DNA from: Chloranthus sessilifolius
Taxonomy: Eukaryota; Streptophyta; Magnoliopsida; Chloranthales; Chloranthaceae
Assembly (NCBI GenBank): GCA_021018995.1
Contig: CM037587.1
Span: forward strand, 11,910,866 to 11,974,865
Direction: 5' to 3'
DNA length: 64,000 nucleotides
A program made the position numbers and the translations under genes. How positions within the stretch are numbered: position 1 is the first letter of the stretch; every line of letters starts with the position of its first letter. Positions 45,285 to 55,232 of this stretch are shown here, piece by piece. Below the pieces are notes generated by a model. It ran no database searches. It was given only the letters and a program-made list of their open reading frames with translations, and had not been told where the DNA came from.

Positions 45285-47457
45285 TGTAACATCCCGAAGA
45301 TTTTTGGACCCGAACGTACCCGACTCCGGGTCCGTGTCCGACAAGTTACGCGATGACATCATGAATTTTTAAGAATGATTGATATATTTTGGGTGAAAAA
45401 GGGAGTTTAGGATATTAATTAGGCCTTTAATAGATAACCGTGCACCGATGTGTGGTGTGTGGGCTTAGCAACAAAGTGAACCCTTTTAAAGTCAGGTGGA
45501 TAGAATTTTAAGGATAAATATCTAGGATATTTATTTCTCATTGTATTGCTTTATAAGAGAGAAGAGAAAACTCTCACTTCTCAAATCCTCTCGTGAGACC
45601 AAGGTTATAAGATCACTTTGCAGATTCCTTTGTCTTCCTCATTAGGATCAACTAGGTTTCCAATCACTCTCGCAATCCCGACCACGGAGAAGCTTCGAAC
45701 TCAGACATAGAATAGATCTAAGATAACAAGAGAGGGTGGGTTTAATTGGTTGTGAACCGATCATTGTGGACGCGTGATCCGCGAGTTGAGAAGGTGAGGA
45801 GTAGCATGTACTAGTAGGAGCTTTGATTTGAGCTTCGTTCTGATTCGATCGTCGTGAGAATCCACGAATTCGGCACCGAAACCCTCTTTGGCAATATCTC
45901 TCGGAAGCCGCGTAATCAGCCAAAGAAAGGTGAGCAATCTTTTGAAATTATGTAATAAATAATGACTTTAAGCTTAGATAAATGATTGGATGAAAATTGA
46001 GCTTTATTGGATGAGCTTTTAGGGAAAATGAACCAAGGAAGAAGAATCTCGAAGGGCTACAACATCTGTCAAAATAGAACGATCGATTTTGACAGAACTA
46101 GGAGATGTAGGATTTCTGAAGAAATTGATCGATAGATTTTCCTCGTTTTTGGCTGCATCATTGTCTTTTGAAAAACTTCGAATTTTACATGTTCTTCGCT
46201 TTTAATACGTAGTACGTGGTCTTTGTATGATCTAGGTTAAGAACGGGAGACGTGAATAAAGATTTTTGTATCATTTGAAAGGCTCCGAACTTACGGTAGG
46301 GGAAACTCAACATCACTTATATTTTTTTGGATTATCATGGGTTTTGTGACTTGAATTTCTAGCATTTGATATCTGATTTCCGCTTTGAATATGATTTGAA
46401 CTTTGGCTTTGAACCTATGAATACAAGTTCTGAAGTTGAATCCGAACTCTGATACTCTAAATATGAAATCTGATACTTTGAACTCTAAAACTCCGAATCT
46501 AGCTATTTATTTAATTACTCTGAAATAAGTATTAGAATCCACATTTGATCTTAGGTTCATACGAACGAACCCCTCAATTCTTTGAACTGTGTTGACAGTA
46601 AATTTAAATAGCACTAGTTACCCTCATAACGCAGGGGCTTGTTGCAACTTCCGAAAAGTGTTCATTGAAGGACGATGGTTAGGTAGGCCATCAAAAATCT
46701 CCGGCTCCCAAGCTATAGTTGCTTGAAAGATTACTTAAATTATGATTTAAGACATGGATAAGAGAAGCATTGCACATACATGTTAAGAACAAATAATCAT
46801 CCGAAACTATTTGAAATCCTGATTTGTTTGAATTCAATTTATAGAACTTGAAATGCTATTTTTATAAGAAAATGCATCTAATCTTGGTCTTTGAAATTTA
46901 GTTATTAAATTTTCTTTGAAAATCATATGTTTCCGAATCACGTCCTTGAAAATATGTTTGTTCTAATAAGATATGATTGAAATTGAGTTTCTTTTACTGA
47001 GCTTAGACTGTTAGCTCACCCCAAGTATACGTCGCAGGTGTAGATGCAGCCCAGCATCAGGGATTTGAGAGCAATTTGGATTACAAACTGGAGGATGAGA
47101 CAAAGACTCCACTTGATGAGTTCTACCCATAGACGTGGGATTTTGAACTCGAAATAGTTTTTGGCTGAATTACTTTAAATTCGATACATTTTGGATTATG
47201 GGCTCTATGCTCGGTATATTGAATATTTGTATATACTTTTTGGGGAACCATTATTGGGAATCATTGTTTAGGTGATGGTCGGCCATCACCGGTGGTTCAT
47301 CTTGGTTCCTTTTTGGTTCTATATGTATATAGAGGTAGAATGTCCTTTATCCATATATTGTATCTGCTTTAGTTTCTGTTGATATTATGAACGAACCGAT
47401 CCGATGGCGAGTCGACTTTCAAGGTAATTAGAGAAAGGGGAAAGTCGGGTCGTCACA
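45285..47457 (+). repeat. chromovirus 5' LTR (2173 bp)
   Basis: TATA-like TATAAGAG at 45552. A short cluster of CGATCGATTTT motifs lies at 46077-46140, a GAGCTTAGACTGTTAGCTC hairpin near 47002, the GGTGATGG hairpin at 47271-47290, and an inverted GACTTTC/GAAAGTC pair just before the end. Confidence 0.93.
47271..47290 (+). other. conserved LTR hairpin, copy B
   Basis: GGTGATGG-TCGG-CCATCACC, a perfect 8-bp stem; relative to copy A a C-G pair is replaced by U-A. Confidence 0.75.
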
Positions 47458-47459
47458 TT

Positions 47460-47471
47460 TGGTATCAGAGC
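47460..47471 (+). other. chromovirus primer-binding site (initiator Met tRNA)
   Basis: TGGTATCAGAGC, an exact match to the complement of the initiator tRNA-Met 3' end, two bases after the LTR. Confidence 0.95.
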
Positions 47472-47565
47472 TATGACTTTAGGTCCGAAGTTCCTAGGAT
47501 AATAGGCTTGATTGTTTTCACAATCAATACTAATCAAAATTATTGTTGAACAATGATAGATCAGC

Positions 47566-48853
47566 ATGGCCCCACGATTCAGAGGCAGAGGCAGAGGCAG
47601 AGGTAGAGACGGATCGAGAATGGTTCGTGTGGACGACGTCCCAGAGGACGTAGGTACATCGAGGGGTGCTGAGATTGCTACCAGTCCTAATGCCACTCCT
47701 ATATGTGGAAGAGGAAATGAGGGACATGTTGAGAAAGTGTTGGAAGCCTTGGACAACAATATGGCTCAACAGACAGCGCCAATGGCTCAACAAGCAGAGT
47801 TACTTGTAGCTAGAAATCACCCTACTGGGTTTGCAGAGTTTAGGAGGATGCATCCTCCAAAATTTTCGGGTCAGACTGATCTGCTTGAAGCCGAGCGGTG
47901 GCTTAATGAAATGGAGAAAATCTTTAGTGTGCTTCCTTGCACTGGAGATGAAAAGGATAGGTGGGCAACTTTCAAATTGGATGGAGAAGTTGACCCGTGG
48001 TGGAAGTCGGTATCCAAGACCAGAGAGCAGGAGATTCCAAACACTCCATGAACTTGGGCCGAGTTTGTAGCAATGTTTAATGATGAGTACTTTTCCAACG
48101 TAGTGAGGAATCAATGGGAAGTACAGTTTATAGAGTTGAAGCAAGACAGAATGACCGTGCGTGAGTACGGGGCCGACTTCACAAGACTATCGAGGTTTAC
48201 ACCTCAGCACGAGGCCACAGAGTTGATGAAGGCCAGAAAGTTCCAACGTGGCCTAAGGCCTAACATTCAAGAAAGAGTCTCCATCCTTGAGCTAGATACG
48301 TACACAGGGGTAATGGTAAAGGCCCTTATTACTAAGGAGGATATTGATAAGATGTTCAAAAGAAGAGACGAGCAGAATCGAGATAGATCTGGTCAAGGGC
48401 AGTCAAGTACCTCTGGGCAGGCCAATAAGAGACCAAGGTTTTTGAAATCGCCGCGATATCCTACTCAGCCGACTTACTCGAGACTAACTACTTATTTAGG
48501 ACCGATCTCCTATCAGAGACCACCTATGCCCTTATCTATGCGACCCTTCCGTCCTTCAGGCACTACTGCAAGTGGGGCATCGGTGGCACAAGGATTCTCG
48601 CGTGTGACATCTTTCTCTTTGATCCCATTATGTGCAAGGTGTGGGAAATCACACAAGACTGAAGAATGTAGGAGGATCTCTGGAGCTTGCTTCAGATGTG
48701 GCAAGATAGGACACCAGATCAAGGATTGTCCTGAAGAAAGCAAGGAAAGGTACTCTTTGACTTCCACTCAGAGATCTTCTCGACCTACTATTCAGGGTTG
48801 AGCCTATGTTGTTTCAGCACAAGATTCTCAAACGTCAAATGATATCATCCAAG
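47566..48853 (+). pseudogene. chromovirus gag
   Basis: ATG 47566 opens with an Arg-Gly repeat (RFRGRGRGRGRDG). The gag core FRRMHPPKFSGQTDLLEAERW (about 47845-47900) is followed by an in-frame TGA at 48049 and continues WAEFVAMFNDEYFS to RMTVREYGADFTRLSRF. Two zinc knuckles are at 48630-48735: CARCGKSHKTEEC (C-x2-C-x3-H-x4-C) and CFRCGKIGHQIKDC (C-x2-C-x4-H-x4-C). Another TGA at 48799 interrupts it, and the frame then runs to a splice-donor-like AAG|GTATAA at 48853/48854. Confidence 0.88.
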
Positions 48854-48998
48854 GTATAAATTGGTTATCGACTATCAAAGTATTGCCTTAATTTCAGTTG
48901 ATAAATATCCCTAATAATTGTTTTATTTGTAATTTATTTTTTTATATATAACGAAACCATCATCGTAGACTTAACTAAATCACATGCATGAAACATAG
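48854..48998 (+). other. probable spliced intron at the gag-protease junction (145 bp)
   Basis: GTATAAATTG ... AAACATAG, AT-rich with a CTTAACTAA branch-like site about 25 bp from the acceptor. Unspliced, the gag frame hits TAA near 48890. Joining 48853 to 48999 completes a Gly codon and continues in the frame of the protease at 49052. The length is not a multiple of three. Just downstream (49000-49050) the sequence also shows a small frame disturbance. Confidence 0.65.
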
Positions 48999-51975
48999 GT
49001 ACATTACCTTTCTATCAGCGTAGCAACATCTGTCATCACAGATCATGCATTTTGATAGACCTGGGGTCTACGCACTCCTTTTTCATGTCTCAATTCACAA
49101 CAGAATTGAGCATCACTCCCGAGCCCATAGATTTCATATTAGCAGTGTCAGTTCCTACAGGAAGCTCGATGAGCACGGATACAGTATGTCAATCGGTGAT
49201 TGTTGCAGTTGAAGGTCATGAGACGATAGTCAATTTGATCCTGTTAGATATGCAAGGATTCGATGTAATCCTTGGGATGCATTGGCTATTTGCATACCAT
49301 GCTAGCATGGATTGCCTCCGAAAAGTGGTAACTTTCCGCCCTTCAAAGGGAAAATCCTTCAGATTTTGTGGAGTGAAGTCCAACATCGCACCATTCATCT
49401 CTGCCATTCGAGCAGAGCGTATGATGAGCAATGGGTGCCATGGGTACCTCACGTTTGTGAAGGGCCAACAGGAAGGGGAAATCAACATCAACGATGTTCC
49501 CGTTGTATCCGAGTTCCCAGATGTATTTCCTGAGGATCTCTCCGGATTACCACCTGATAGGGAGATCAAGTTCACGATTGAATTGGTTCCAAGTATTGAG
49601 CCATTATCGAAAGCTCCGTATCTCATGGAGCCAACTGAGTTGAAAAAACTAAAGGAGCAGCTTGAAGAACTTTTAGATAAAGGATTTATTAGACCAAGTG
49701 TGTCTCCTTGGTGAGCACCAGTACTATTTGTTAAAAAGGAGGGTTCGATGCGGCTCTGCATCGATTACCGCCAATTAAACAAGTTGACGATTAAGAATCG
49801 TTATCCACTTCCGTGGATTGATGACGCCTTCGATCAACTACAGGGCGCAAAATTCTTCTCAGAGATCGATTTATGGTCAGGTTACCATTAGTTGAAAATA
49901 AAGGTCGAGGATATTTCAAAGACAGCATTCCGCACGAGGTATGGTCACTATGAGTTCCTAATGATGCCATTTGGATTGATGAATGCGTCAGCGTCGTTTA
50001 TGGATTTGATGAACCGGGTATTCAAACCACACCTCGACAAATTTGTGGTTGTTTTCGTAGATGATATCCTCATCTATTCAAAAATGAAAGAGGAGCACGA
50101 ATAACATTTACGAGTAGCTCTCTAGATACTCAGAGACCATCAATTATATGCAAAGCTACGTAAGTGTGAGTTTTGGATTTAACAGGTCAGTTTCTTAGGA
50201 CATGTCGTCTCTGAGACTGGCATAATCATTGATCCTGCCAAGATTGAAGCTATTGTGAAGTAGGAACATCCAGAGATAATAACAGAAGTACATAGTTTCC
50301 TTGGTTTGGCTAGTTACTACAGGAGATTCGTAGAAGGTTTCTCCAAGATTTCAGGTCCCCTCACGCAACTCATAAGGAAGAATGCTAAGTTTGAGTGTTT
50401 GAACAGTGTGAGCAATATTTTCAGGAGCTTAAGAAGAGATTGACCACTGCTCCAGTGCTTGCCACACTGTCAGGCAGTGGGGGCTTTACAGTATACAATG
50501 ATGCGTCATACAATGGATTAGGCCGTGTGCTTAATCAAAATGAGAGAGTCATTATTTATGGCTCTCGGCCGCTCAAGGACCACGAAAAGAATTATTCGAC
50601 TCATGACCTTGAGTTTACAGCAGTCATCTTTACTCTGAAGATTTGGAAGAATTACCTTTACGGGGAGACCTTCGATATATTCATCGATCACAAGAGGCTT
50701 AAGTACCTTTTCATCGAAAAGGACTTGAACATGAGGTAACGCAGATGGATGAAATTCCTCAAAGACTATGATTGTTCCATCCAATACCACCCCGGGAAGG
50801 CTAATGTTGTAGTAGATGCACTGAGCCAAAAGTTTTCTGCTCAGTTGTCACACCTCATTGCGAGAGTACATAGATAGCAGTTACATGAAGATATGACCCT
50901 ATGCAACACAAGGTTTGATGTTAGAGGTTCGGGAACCTTGATGGCTACTATTGTGATCCAGTCTACACTTTTTGAGAACATCCATAAACTATAGATGACA
51001 GATGATGATCTCATGACCATCAGACAGGATGTGATTAGTGAAAATCGACCTGATTTCTCCATCAGGGAGGACAACTCATTACTATTTTGAGGTCGGATCT
51101 GCATACCAACAAATACCGAGCTTCGAGACACAATCCTGGAGGAAGCTCATAAGTCGATGTATGCCATCCTTCCTGGGAGTACGAAGATGTACCAGGACCT
51201 GAATAAGAGTTTCTGGTGGAGAGGCTTGAAGAAAGATGTAGCAAATTATGTTTAAAAATGCCTAGTCTGCTAGCAAGTAAAAGTTGATCATCGGAACCCA
51301 TCTGGGCTATTACAACCATTGCTGATACTAGAATGGAAATGGGAAGCCATCTCTAGGGACTTCATTCTTAGACTGTCAAGAACAGTGAAAGGGCATAATG
51401 CCATCTGGGTCATTGTTGATCGCTTGACTAAGTCTGCCCATTTCTTACCATACAAAACAAAGCATATAGCAACCAAGCTTGCAGAGCTGTATCTCAAAGA
51501 AATTGCAAGATTATATGGTGTACCGGTCAGTATTGTTTCAGACAGGGACCCATTATATACTTCATAGTTTTGGCAACGATTCTAAGAAGGAATGGGTTCA
51601 CGATTGAATTTTAGTTCGATGTTTCACCCTCAGACTGATGGGCAAACTGAAAGGGTGAGCCAGATAATTGAAGATATGCTATAGGCTTATATGTTGGATT
51701 TCCGAGGATCATGGGATAAGCATTTACCCCTGATCGAATTCACCTACAATAATAGTTATTAGGCAAGCATTGGAATGACTCCATATGAAGCCTTGTATGG
51801 TCGGAGATGCAAGTCTCCACTTAATTGGGAAGAAGTTGGCGAGAAGCTCATTTTGGGTCTAGAGATCGTGGAAAGCATGATCGAAATAGTTCGATTAATC
51901 CGTGAGAGGTTGCGAGTTGTACAAAGTCGCCAAAAGACTTATGACGATCTCAAAAGAATGCACATCGAGTTTCAG
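48999..51975 (+). pseudogene. chromovirus protease, reverse transcriptase, RNase H, integrase core
   Basis: Protease: LIDLGSTHSF at 49052 on (the usual DSG/DTG reads DLG). Reverse transcriptase: [55 protein letters not shown], and FVDDILIYS with the catalytic DD at 50059-50064. RNase [12 protein letters not shown] near 50495, [13 protein letters not shown], and [10 protein letters not shown]. Integrase: a zinc-binding part near 51150-51275, the rve core EWKWEAISRDFI, SDRDPLYTS, and MFHPQTDGQTERVSQ, ending KRMHIEFQ at 51975. The many stops include TGA 49712, TAG 49889, TAA 50102, TAG 50123 and TAG 50735. Confidence 0.9.
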
Positions 51976-52045
51976 GTGAGCATGATTGTATTAATGACCT
52001 TTAGTTTCCTTCATCTTATATAGTATTGACTCCCCACATTTTCAG
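51976..52045 (+). other. probable spliced intron in the integrase tail (70 bp)
   Basis: CAG|GTGAGC ... CCCACATTTTCAG|ATC, a textbook plant donor and acceptor with a TTGAC branch-like site. The frame before (HIEFQ) and after (IGDNAFVKISPTKG) belong to one continuous integrase segment found without interruption in related elements. Length 70 is not a multiple of three, and the segment contains stops. Confidence 0.8.
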
Positions 52046-52465
52046 ATCGGGGACAATGCCTTCGTAAAGATCTCGCCTACTAAGGGCGTGATGTGTTTCA
52101 GAAAGCGTGGGAAACTGAGCCCGCGTTATGTTGGGCCCTTCGAGATCCTAGGTCGGGTTGGCGAAGTCGCATGTCACCTTGCTTTGCCCCCGCAACTATC
52201 CAACATGCACAATGTATTTCACGTGTCCATGCTGCAGAAGTACTTTAGAGACCCGACTCACATCTTAGACTACCAACCCCTTGACTTTCAAGAAGATTTG
52301 ACATTGGCCAAAGAACCTATGAAAATCTTGGATCATAAAGAACAAACCCTACAGACCAAACGAATTCCCTTTGTGCTCGTGAAGTGGTAGAATCACTCAT
52401 CGGAGGAAGCCACTTGGGAGCACGAAGCAGAGGTTCATGAGCAATACCCGCATCTATTCGAGTGA
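52046..52465 (+). pseudogene. chromovirus integrase tail and chromodomain-like end
   Basis: GKLSPRYVGPFEILGRVGEVAC and NVFHVSMLQKYFRDPTHIL are the conserved integrase C-terminus. The last part, ILDHKEQTLQTKRIPFVLVKW, a TAG (52388), then NHSSEEATWEHEAEV, is the chromodomain-like module that in chromoviruses steers insertion toward modified chromatin. Stop TGA at 52463-52465. Confidence 0.85.
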
Positions 52466-52845
52466 GATTCGATAATTTTGTAAATAATGATAGGTTAGGG
52501 AATACAATGACATTTTGATAACATTCTATGTATCATAGCTTATGTGAAATTTTCCTTAATGTATGTGGTGTATCATTTCGACTTAGTTTTTCAATGCCTA
52601 CAGGTTGTATTTGGAGATTCGCTCCCTATCCAAATGAGTGTGTAGCCGATGAAATTTTGATTTTGATAATATAATCGAAATCGGCAACGAAAGGCCAAAA
52701 ATTTCAATTAATGTGTTCTGAATGAATGTGTGTGGGTATACCAAGTGTAGGATGCAGGTACAAAAGTGAAATTAGGACCTAAAGTCCACAATAGGGTAGG
52801 GAAATTTATTCAAGAAATTTCAGGCCAAAATTTTTCTGAGAAAAT
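52466..52845 (+). other. spacer between pol and accessory gene
   Basis: No gene seen; non-coding sequence leading into the palindrome cluster. Confidence 0.5.
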
Positions 52846-52969
52846 TGAACGATCGATTTTTCTCTTTGAAAAATTCGATCAATCGGTTTTATCGGGCTGC
52901 TGAGTGTTCAAAAAAATCGATTGATCGACTTTGGAAACCGATCGTTCGATTCTGGCAGTATAAAAGGGG
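52846..52969 (+). promoter_or_regulatory. internal promoter: CGATCGATT cluster plus TATA box
   Basis: Five variants of AACGATCGATTTT / AATCGATTGATCGAC / CCGATCGTTCGATT lie at 52846-52955 and are followed at once by TATAAAAGGGG (52959-52969). The accessory ATG is 234 bp further on. The same motif occurs in both LTRs of this element (46077-46140, 56018-56100). A donor-like AAG|GTAAACC at 53118 suggests the leader may contain an intron. Confidence 0.6.
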
Positions 52970-53202
52970 TCGTGAGTTTATTTCTCTCATTTGCACGACT
53001 CCAAATCAGAAAAATTAGGGCTTTTCTTCCTTTTTCACGAGAGTTCACCGCAATTCAACTCGGATCCCACGAAAGCATCTATTTCCTTGGTGAAGATCGA
53101 ATTCAAATTCCCTAGAAAGGTAAACCCTACCTTTCCTTTGGATTAAATTTGTTTATTTACAAGTCTTAAACCCTAGATTTAAAAATCTCCTTTGAAATAC
53201 AA

Positions 53203-54470
53203 ATGAGGACTAAAAAGCAACCGGCCATTAAAAACCGTACATCTAAGAGACCCGCATCAAAGGCCACTTCCTCAAAGAAGCATGCCAACGATGATCCACC
53301 ACCACCACCACCGTGCGAGAAACCGACCGTGTGGTGGGATGCGAAGAAAGTTTAGGTTGAATGGTCCTTTGACCATGAGCTTTTTGAGTAACAAAAGATG
53401 ACCGCGTGGGCATATTAATATCTCGAAAAAGTCGGGTTGAAATCGTTGCTCCAACCTTGTCACCAATATTACTACCCATGAATGGTAAAATTATTCGACC
53501 AAAACATGTATTCTAGCATGGACAGCGATACCCTATGCACCAAAATAGATAACCAAGTCTATGAATTCACCCTTGATCACATCGCTGAGGCGGCTATGCA
53601 ATGCTCTTCCATTTTCGATCAGAACATGGGTTTAACGACATCGAACCACATACCTATAGCTTATCATGTAATTCTCGAGAAGATGACTCACGGAGAACAT
53701 GGGTCTGGGCAGTCCGCAACAAGAGCCCAATTACCTGATAAAATATGGATGTTGGACATTAAATTTAAGTGTAATCTGTACCCCTTGAGGCATAAATCGG
53801 AGCGAATTGGAGTCATTCAACAGGAGCTATTCTTAGCTTTTCATGGACAATAGATTAGTGCTGCAGCAGTGGTATTTGAAGGCATACATCATGCACGCGA
53901 TTGCATGTTGGAAGGGAGAGCGTCACCTCTGAGGAAAATGCCTTATGCTTGCCTCATCACCAGTATGGTTGAGGAATATCAGACCGGCATAAATGATTAT
54001 CAATTATTGCCAGATGAGCAACTATTGAATTTCAACGTTAAAAGGTATAACATTAAGGATTGGGGGAAGACTTTCCATCAATTAGAGAAAAGTGTTTAGG
54101 AGAGACAAAATCCAGAGGCAGCCAAACTCGTCGAACCAAAATCGGCACAGCTGAGAACTGCCGCACAGCCTCCTCAAGCTGCTCAGCTCAAATGCCTCCA
54201 CCTCAGAGAGCATCGACCTCGACAATCGACGATGTACTCTCCTTGATGGCGGAAAATAATTGTCAGCTGCACCACCGTTTAGATTTCCATGAGGGTTTGC
54301 TGATGCACATGATGCAACATGACTACCTTACCACCTATACACCATATGTCATCAAGGCACACACCCACGTTGCTGACCCACACGACTATGCTACCGACGA
54401 ATCTACTTCCAGAGCTAGGGGTGCCGAGGACCGAGGAGCAGGACCATCTCACCAGCAGGCAGGTCAGTGA
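53203..54470 (+). pseudogene. accessory gene between pol and 3' LTR (plant-transposon-protein-like)
   Basis: From ATG 53203 the frame begins with a basic, Lys-rich stretch (KKQPAIKNRTSKRPASKAT) and a polyproline run. It then continues through several stops into the open parts 53482-53853 and 53869-54099. A frame change near 54185 leads to 54470 (IDDVLSLMAENNCQLHHRLD). The pattern of FKCNLYPLRHKSERIGVIQQ, a short gap, ISAAAVVFEGIHHARD, then LRKMPYACLITSMVEEYQ resembles the 'putative plant transposon protein' domain (PF20167), known from extra reading frames of plant retrotransposons. The function is unknown; the basic N-terminus suggests nuclear import. Ancestral length about 420 residues. Confidence 0.6.
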
Positions 54471-55218
54471 AGAGAGTTATCGATAAACTTTTACATAACT
54501 TTTGAAAATTTAAATCCTGCATGTACTTTTAAGAACTATTGGGTCTTGGTGACCCTCCTGCCACATTTCATTATAGTCATGAGTACTTTATGGACATGAA
54601 TTCTTGTGGGTACTTTTCGTTTGCTAATTGCTTTGTGGTTAAGTGTTCGATGTGACTCAAATTAGTTGTGATTAATAACTGAATGAAATGCATACATCTT
54701 GCTTAGTTGTAGATATCTAAGACTGCTGCAAGTGTATATTTCTATGATACATAACAAGTTGATTAGTTGTGGATATCTAGGATTGTTGTAGGTGTGTGTG
54801 TTTGTGTAATGGATACCAGAAATTTATCTGAGTGCTAGGAATTCATTAGTTGGGAATATTATAGGATTGTTTTGGGGATGCATGCCTTGTTTTAAATCTA
54901 TATGTGAATGCATTCTAACGGTTGTGGATATGTATTATGCTTGTGAATGTATGGGTGTTTTTAGATAAATGCATGATTGACTAAGTAACTGAACCACCCA
55001 TGCCATTCTTATGAGTTGTAGCATACTCAATTGTCTTACTCTTGGACAAATGTTTTGAAAATTTGAAATTAGTTAAAGGATTGGATTCGTTTGAGGTAGA
55101 GACTTCCAATACCTATAGATATACTCCTATTCTATGAATGGTATGACTATGTTTTAGACTAAGTGTTGTCATCTTGACCCAAAGGACTCGTTAGGAAGTT
55201 TCAAGGACGAAATTTTTT
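54471..55218 (+). other. chromovirus 3' spacer
   Basis: T/G-rich non-coding sequence up to the polypurine tract; GTTGTGGATATCTAGGATTG-like phrases repeat near 54706 and 54766. Confidence 0.5.
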
Positions 55219-55232
55219 AAAGGAAGGGAGAA
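55219..55232 (+). other. chromovirus polypurine tract
   Basis: AAAGGAAGGGAGAA directly before the 3' LTR. Confidence 0.85.

Noticed and set aside
45027-45356. 109-residue plus-strand protein
   Set aside because: It crosses the exact left boundary of the chromovirus LTR and follows leader sequence of another element; fortuitous.
53243-53479. minus-strand frame opposite the accessory gene
   Set aside because: Shadow frame; the plus strand has the basic start, promoter and domain similarity.
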